Source: Chaetoderma sp. LZ-2023a
Lineage: Eukaryota; Mollusca; Caudofoveata; Chaetodermatida; Chaetodermatidae
Assembly (NCBI GenBank): GCA_034401795.1
Contig: CM067367.1
Coordinates: 28,101,916-28,165,915, forward strand
Reading direction: 5' to 3'
DNA: 64,000 bases
Part shown: piece after piece, positions 58,461 to 64,000 of the stretch
Numbering within the stretch: position 1 is the first letter of the stretch
How the letters are laid out: each line of letters begins with the position of its first letter
Notes under the pieces: generated by a model
What the model was told of the DNA's origin: nothing
Database searches by the model: none
Seen by the model: only the letters and a program-made list of their open reading frames with translations
Position numbers and translations under genes: made by a program

Positions 58461-59810
58461 ATTTGTCGTAGATAACACCTTAGCTTATTTCTAGCAAATC
58501 AATGGGTAAATCCAGTTTTAGATATGAGCCATCCATCTTTGGCTAATATCTGCCCAAACTTCGCCTGTATTGGAATCGATCGGTCCCTGAACTCACTGAT
58601 TCTCATTTTCCATAACGTTATGCAGGTAAGGTGTTGAATATTTTGAAGATAATTTGACTGGATGCTAGTGCTGCCTATGGCAGCATGTTTATAGCCATAC
58701 AATTCATACAACGGCATGTAGTTCGTCATCAATTTAGCGTTCGTGACGAACTCAGCTGCGCCATTCATGACGTAATCGATTATGACGTCATCATGTAGGT
58801 TACGTAGTTAATTATGACGTGATAAGATTAACTAAGAAACTTAAATCCTCCAATTAAACCAGGTCATCTGCTAGGAAATTTAGTCAGTTTACAGAGAAGT
58901 AATATATATGCTAGATATATGAAACAAAATATATCATTTCAGTTTGTGCACATGTGCATATATCAGACACGAAGATGAATGCAACCAGTAAGCCATTTAG
59001 ACAAAATGTGTCTTCGAAATATATTTAAAAGATCGAATAGCTGATTGCTCAAATTAGGATTATGGATTAAATGATTATATGGGTGATGGCCATCAAACCC
59101 CATAGCCTGATATTCAAAAGGGCATTGAGATGCAAAAAAGTAATACAAATAGAAATGTGGCAATCAAGTGGCATTGAAGGACTCCAACACATTGCTATGT
59201 AATTTTCAAGACCATTATGTTGTGAAATTGGAGTCAATCACCTGGCGTGTTTAGGGAAAAGATATCTTTTGAAAAAGCCGGAGGAAATCACAGACAATCA
59301 AAATAGTATCAAGTGATTGAAGTCACGCTGCTAACTTCGTAGCTGGACAGGACACGTGTGTAGTATATATTGTAACCTTTCCCATCATACTAAAAAAGAA
59401 AAATAATCTATTCTCATAAATTATTGGCGTCCATATTCTTCCTCCATTAATTACTTACATTAAAGATCAAAAAGTAATTAGGCATTAATCATATTTCGCG
59501 ACAAAATTAGCTGTGCTCCTTTAATCAGCTACTGGAAAGAATATTTAATTATCTCGACGAGACTGGTCGACGAGACTGGTGATTTTAGAGAAGAAAAGTT
59601 TGGACGGTCACAAAAGGTTGGCAAAAACCAAAGCTTCTGGTTGATTAGATTGACCAATTAGATTTCTTCACTGCTCAACTACTTATTATTGGTTACACAA
59701 AGTTTGTGTGATTTCCTTTGTCATTAGCAGCAAACTGGTCTAGCAGTTGTTGCGTTTTAAGCATTTGCTAATAATAATACTAGTGATTACACCATCAATA
59801 ATGATACAAC
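58461..59810. other. non-coding (would be intron), with foldback copy at 58628-58835
   Basis: 58636-58665 reads GTTGAATATTTTGAAGATAATTTGAC with the centre GCTGCCTATGGCAGCA (58672-58687), followed by the GACGTCA module in altered order (GTAATCGATTATGACGTCATC, 58770-58800). The rest is AT-rich and lacks exons that I can recognise. Confidence 0.5.
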
Positions 59811-59811
59811 A

Positions 59812-59828
59812 AGAACAACAACAACAGC

Positions 59829-59893
<65 letters not shown>
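59812..59893. repeat. (CAA)n(TAA)n microsatellite
   Basis: About 17 CAA units, then about 8 AAT units. Confidence 0.95.
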
Positions 59894-59896
<3 letters not shown>

Positions 59897-62560
59897 TAAT
59901 GTGTGCATCGACAGTTGTGGCCCCATGCAATATACTTATATTTGTTTAATTCTTATTAACTTCTTACCATACTAGCAAAGCGGCATGTACTAACCACAGA
60001 GGATGTAAGGAACCCCGCCACTGAAAATATAGATAAAACAATAGGAAATATAATAAAGACAATTAGTTATTTCTTGGAGCTGTCTATTTTTAGAGTCACT
60101 TTCCTGTCCACCTCGCGCACTCTTCAGGAAAAACTGGCGGTCGCTGGTCAGTTCTTGTGGGGGCATACAGTATCCTCGTTTCCCAGACTGCTGATATATG
60201 GTTACACTTGTCTCTGTGACTCGACAAGCACTGATCAGATGACCTTTCCAGAGGCCACCAGTTAATACTGATTAGAGGTCGCGAGGTTGTGAGGAAAGGT
60301 GCACTCCGACAAATTTCAAATCACAAAAGTAACTAATTTTCCATATCATGAATTATTCTGAGATTGGGACCAGCAACTTTGAACATTAAAAGAAACATGC
60401 TTTGATCATTGAAAGCATAATGTTCAGAACCACAGTATCATGCATGCTATAGATGTAGCAGGCTTACTTGAATACCATCTTTGCAAATACACCAAACACA
60501 TATTTAGAGAAAATCATAATTACGAAACAAATATGCAACAGAGCGGATTCTACAAAGCGTATGTGTGGACAATTCATGCAAAATGTGTTGACGTCTTACA
60601 ATTTGCTATGACGTCATGATCTTATAAGATCCAACGAAATTAGAATATCGTCAACAAATAATAGAGAAGCTTTGAATATTCTGAAAAGAATTTGACAAAC
60701 AGCTATTGTTGCCTTCGGTAGTGTAATCTTCCATTCAAAATAAAATTAAAAATATTCAAGAACGTGACACTGATTTTCACTGCCTCTATTGTCAATGTAT
60801 GTATGGATCCACATTCACGCTACCAAACCCAGAACTAATTGATAAACAATTACGTTACGTGTAGGCGTCCTTCACAATTATAATGAATACAGAAGGACGT
60901 ATCTAACGCCATCATGAACATAGAATAGTCGGTCAAGTCTGCAGATTCATGGCTCTTTGATGGATTTACTAAATAATAAGCAAGTAGTATAGCCGCGATT
61001 AGAAAAATGCCACCACCCTCCACAGGCAACCGTTCCGCGATCCGCCCTCTACTATCCTGAGGCATAGGAATTTGAGACATGGGCCACACAAATACATACC
61101 AGGGCCCAGGCCCCACTGAACCAGTCCAGTTAGAGATAAGTAACCATAGCGATATACCAACTACAGTATTCTGATACTAAACGTACACGCTGTTTAACGA
61201 ATCAACAACGTCTACCAATCCCTGATATATGATGTCCATGGGCGTTGGTCATAGCCCCGTTGGTAATATTCCATATTGATGTATGACGTCAATGAACGTT
61301 ATTCATGGAGGGTGCCTGTGCGCCATGCTCACCTCTCTGTATTATATCATTTATATTTCGTATCGAATCGTATGATTATTCGAATCGTGATTCATCATTA
61401 TAGCCTGCATGCACAAACTATTATTAGACTCTTATCATCATGTTGCCAAGTACGCATACATGATTATAAATACAGTATGGCCGTACCTGCCTCAATCATA
61501 AATATACATACCCACATAATTATACAAGCATCGACAGACCGATGTTGTTTCCTACAAGATGTTGTTACATCGTATTTAGACAAGTGGATAGGTGCTAGTC
61601 AACTCGAGATTCCGCGTGCACAAGGGTTAATTATACCAGGCCATAAATCAATGCATCAGAGTTGGTTGATCAGACCAGCTCATCCAAATCCACAACATGA
61701 ATAATTATAGGATTTTTCTGGTAATGGTATACATTTTTATGATGAGTGGAAAATAAATACAGATGCGCAGTCATTTTGTAATACCTGTGAATCCCACATT
61801 CCAGACAGTTAACAGTGCTTGCCTGAATCCCGACGCAGGAAAATTGTTTCAATCATGCGCATCCTTCTCGGTAAGTACACAACCAGACATCCTCATTAAA
61901 TCACTTGTCCTTTTACAATCACACCCTGCTGGTTATTTAAGACTGTCTTCTTGAGCCACCGTTTTGTTACTTCACAATACTGTCCTATGGTAATGCGGCA
62001 GTACAACATTAATGGCCATGTTGCGATACTCGATAAAGTGATCGTTTAAACAGATATGGTCGGCCGTTGATATTCAAATTTAGATTATAAATTATCAACT
62101 GTAGAGATCCACCATCTACAATCATATAATTGATGTTGTTGGTGTTGTTGTTGTTGGTGGTGGTGTTGTTGTTGTTGGTGTCGTCATTTAATTTTATGAT
62201 GATGATAAAAAATATCAATTTAACGTTTAAATTAACATTCAGCTGTCAAATAATGTCTTATAATAATGGCCAAAATGTACTGTTTATTAGTTATGCCATT
62301 TAAATACGTGACACGACTTTCTGCAATGATTGTATTTACCTTGTAATTTATTCAAGCACGTATCTTACATTTATGCTGTCTGCATATTTGTGATCCGCGT
62401 TTTGTGAGCATTATTTAGTTGTCACTAAATAAACATGTTTGTTACTAATTAATCTATCTTTTCAGCAGTGGTGATAATGACGTTTTGTGTGGATATGGCG
62501 TTTTCCTGGAGTAGTTCGGTAAGTGGAAAAAAAGTCAAACGAATAATTACGGCACACGAC
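59894..62560. other. no gene recognised; one foldback copy at 60665-60760
   Basis: The foldback copy reads TTTGAATATTCTGAAAAGAATTTGAC, centre GTTGCCTTCGGTAG, right arm AAAATTAAAAATATTCAA. A TGT/TGG-rich microsatellite lies at 62133-62181. The frame at 61276-61704 (plus, 142 codons) is rich in His, Ile and Ser, has no motif, and is probably chance. Confidence 0.45.
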
Positions 62561-62562
62561 AG

Positions 62563-62614
<52 letters not shown>
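62563..62614. repeat. (GTA)n microsatellite, SINE tail
   Basis: About 17 pure units at the presumed 3' end of the minus-strand SINE. Confidence 0.9.
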
Positions 62615-62615
<1 letters not shown>

Positions 62616-62872
62616 TTTTATTATTGTCAAGCATTAGTTCTATGAATACTGTCATTGATGACGCACTGACACTAGGGTATAGCTCATTCATCATCTGGAA
62701 TGTAATTTTTACTTTTTTCCATTTTCTTGCGGAGCGGGGTTCGAACCTGTGAATTCTATGACACCTTCCGCCCGCCTAGCGTTTGGTAGGTGAGTGGCTT
62801 ACCTCTACACCAGAATCCAGAGGACCGTATCCTCTTTCACCGGAGTAGCTTTCAACTACCCATCTCACAACA
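62563..62872 (-). mobile_element. tRNA-related SINE with (TAC)n tail
   Basis: On the minus strand, a box-A-like TGGTGTAGAGGTAAG (62812 leftwards) is followed about 65 bases later by a perfect box-B-like GGTTCGAACCC (62748 leftwards), the internal RNA polymerase III promoter of tRNA-derived SINEs. The body continues through GATGATGAATGAGCTATACC and AATGACAGTATTCATAGA, and ends in AATAATAAAAA followed by a TAC array (62563-62614). The A-B spacing is somewhat long for a true tRNA, and the cloverleaf is not intact, so a SINE is more likely than a tRNA gene. The 5' end is uncertain because it abuts another triplet array. Confidence 0.6.
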
Positions 62873-62876
62873 ACAC

Positions 62877-63353
<477 letters not shown>

Positions 63354-64000
63354 CGAAGTGAACGCACGCATTTATTTAGCTCTGCAATTGCTGCCCGAAT
63401 TTGCTAGTTTCTAGCGCGATTTTGTAGATAAATGTTATACATATATTTCGTATTAGTATTTCCTTTCAAACTTTATGTTTAATTTGTAAATTCTTGTCTT
63501 GGTTGGAGCGCATTTTGTGTCTCCATTTGCTAAAAGCACTCCTCTTAGCTGGCGGATTCCGCCATTTAATAGGACGCCTCTTATTGTGGTCAATGCAATA
63601 CATTTCTTCCCGCGCCAGTATGCTATTTCTATAGTTCGTTGGCTAGCGCATTATATTTTGGCAAGATCGCTTGAGTGAGTTGATTTTATTCCTTTGTCAT
63701 TTGTAAGCGCAAGCCTAGTACTTTGATTATATAAATCTCTATAGTCAGTTAGCTGTCCCCGGTCAACTCGAACAGACTAACAAATATATGACTGTAATAT
63801 GTTAGTATGCATTAGGGAACCACTTTAATCGGTTAGGTGTTAGGGAACCACATAGAAAGTGGTTCAAACTAACAAATATACGACTGTACTATCTATTCGT
63901 ATATTTGTTGGTAGGTGTCAGGGTTTCAAATATGTGTATTACCCCTTGTATATTGTAGTAGTATGGGTTTCCTCTTTTATTAAAACACCATGGCAACCTC
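63354..64000. other. no gene; short repeated motif near the window end
   Basis: GACTAACAAATATATGACTGTA (63774-63795) recurs as AACTAACAAATATACGACTGTA (about 63869) and inverted as CGTATATTTGTTGG (63898-63911). TTAGGGAACCAC occurs twice (63811 and 63840). It may be the edge of a DNA transposon that continues outside the window. Confidence 0.35.

Noticed and set aside
61276-61704. 142-codon plus-strand frame
   Set aside because: No motif, no codon or compositional signal, AT-rich surroundings.
62733-62815. Possible functional tRNA gene
   Set aside because: Box A and box B are good, but spacing is long, no proper cloverleaf or acceptor stem forms, and a SINE body with triplet tail follows.

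Overview
The window looks like nuclear DNA of a marine invertebrate, most likely a mollusc or another lophotrochozoan. This rests on the mix of residents: a Tx1/L1-clade LINE, RTE-like LINE remnants, a fossil Polinton, a tRNA-related SINE, many triplet microsatellites and foldback repeats, an EF-hand exon behind an intron acceptor, and two members of the multi-copy PIN-like/cysteine-tail protein families common in invertebrates. It is gene-poor. No gene is demonstrably complete. The best host-gene candidate is a terminal EF-hand exon on the minus strand at 57850-58405.

Layout. 1-4345: 3' part of a Tx1/L1-type LINE (end of ORF1, then a decayed ORF2). 4434-4936: two tandem copies of a 250-bp repeat. 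5197-15400: mostly non-coding, with triplet arrays, an RTE LINE tail, several copies of a foldback family, an EF-hand pseudogene (12167-12746), and a composite element made of a 21-bp minisatellite plus a triplet tail. 15490-23410: a broken Polinton with higher G+C than its surroundings. 23431-23840: an inverted-repeat element. 23880-32000: about 8 kb of satellite DNA in three consecutive families (about 11-bp units that reverse orientation near 26020, then 23-bp units, then tetranucleotide-based units). 32013-33975: a tandem duplication, a small MITE-like repeat, long triplet arrays and a second, inverted copy of the minisatellite element. 34000-37400: foldback repeats and one unrecognised ORF. 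37601-43040: a decayed PIN-like/cysteine-tail gene with inverted repeats on both sides. 45546-49710: a second, divergent gene of the same general kind on the same strand, also decayed. 49700-57280: mostly featureless AT-rich DNA with an RTE LINE remnant. 57290-58460: the EF-hand exon and its 3' flank, an inverted paralogue of 12080-13260. 58460-64000: non-coding DNA with foldback copies, a SINE and large GTA arrays.

Three things deserve most attention: the two neighbouring PIN-like/cysteine-tail genes with flanking inverted repeats; the composite 'head + 21-bp minisatellite + triplet tail' repeat found twice in opposite orientation; and the inverted EF-hand duplication, in which one copy can be watched decaying. 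All similarity statements were made by eye, and family names come from motif recognition without a database search.
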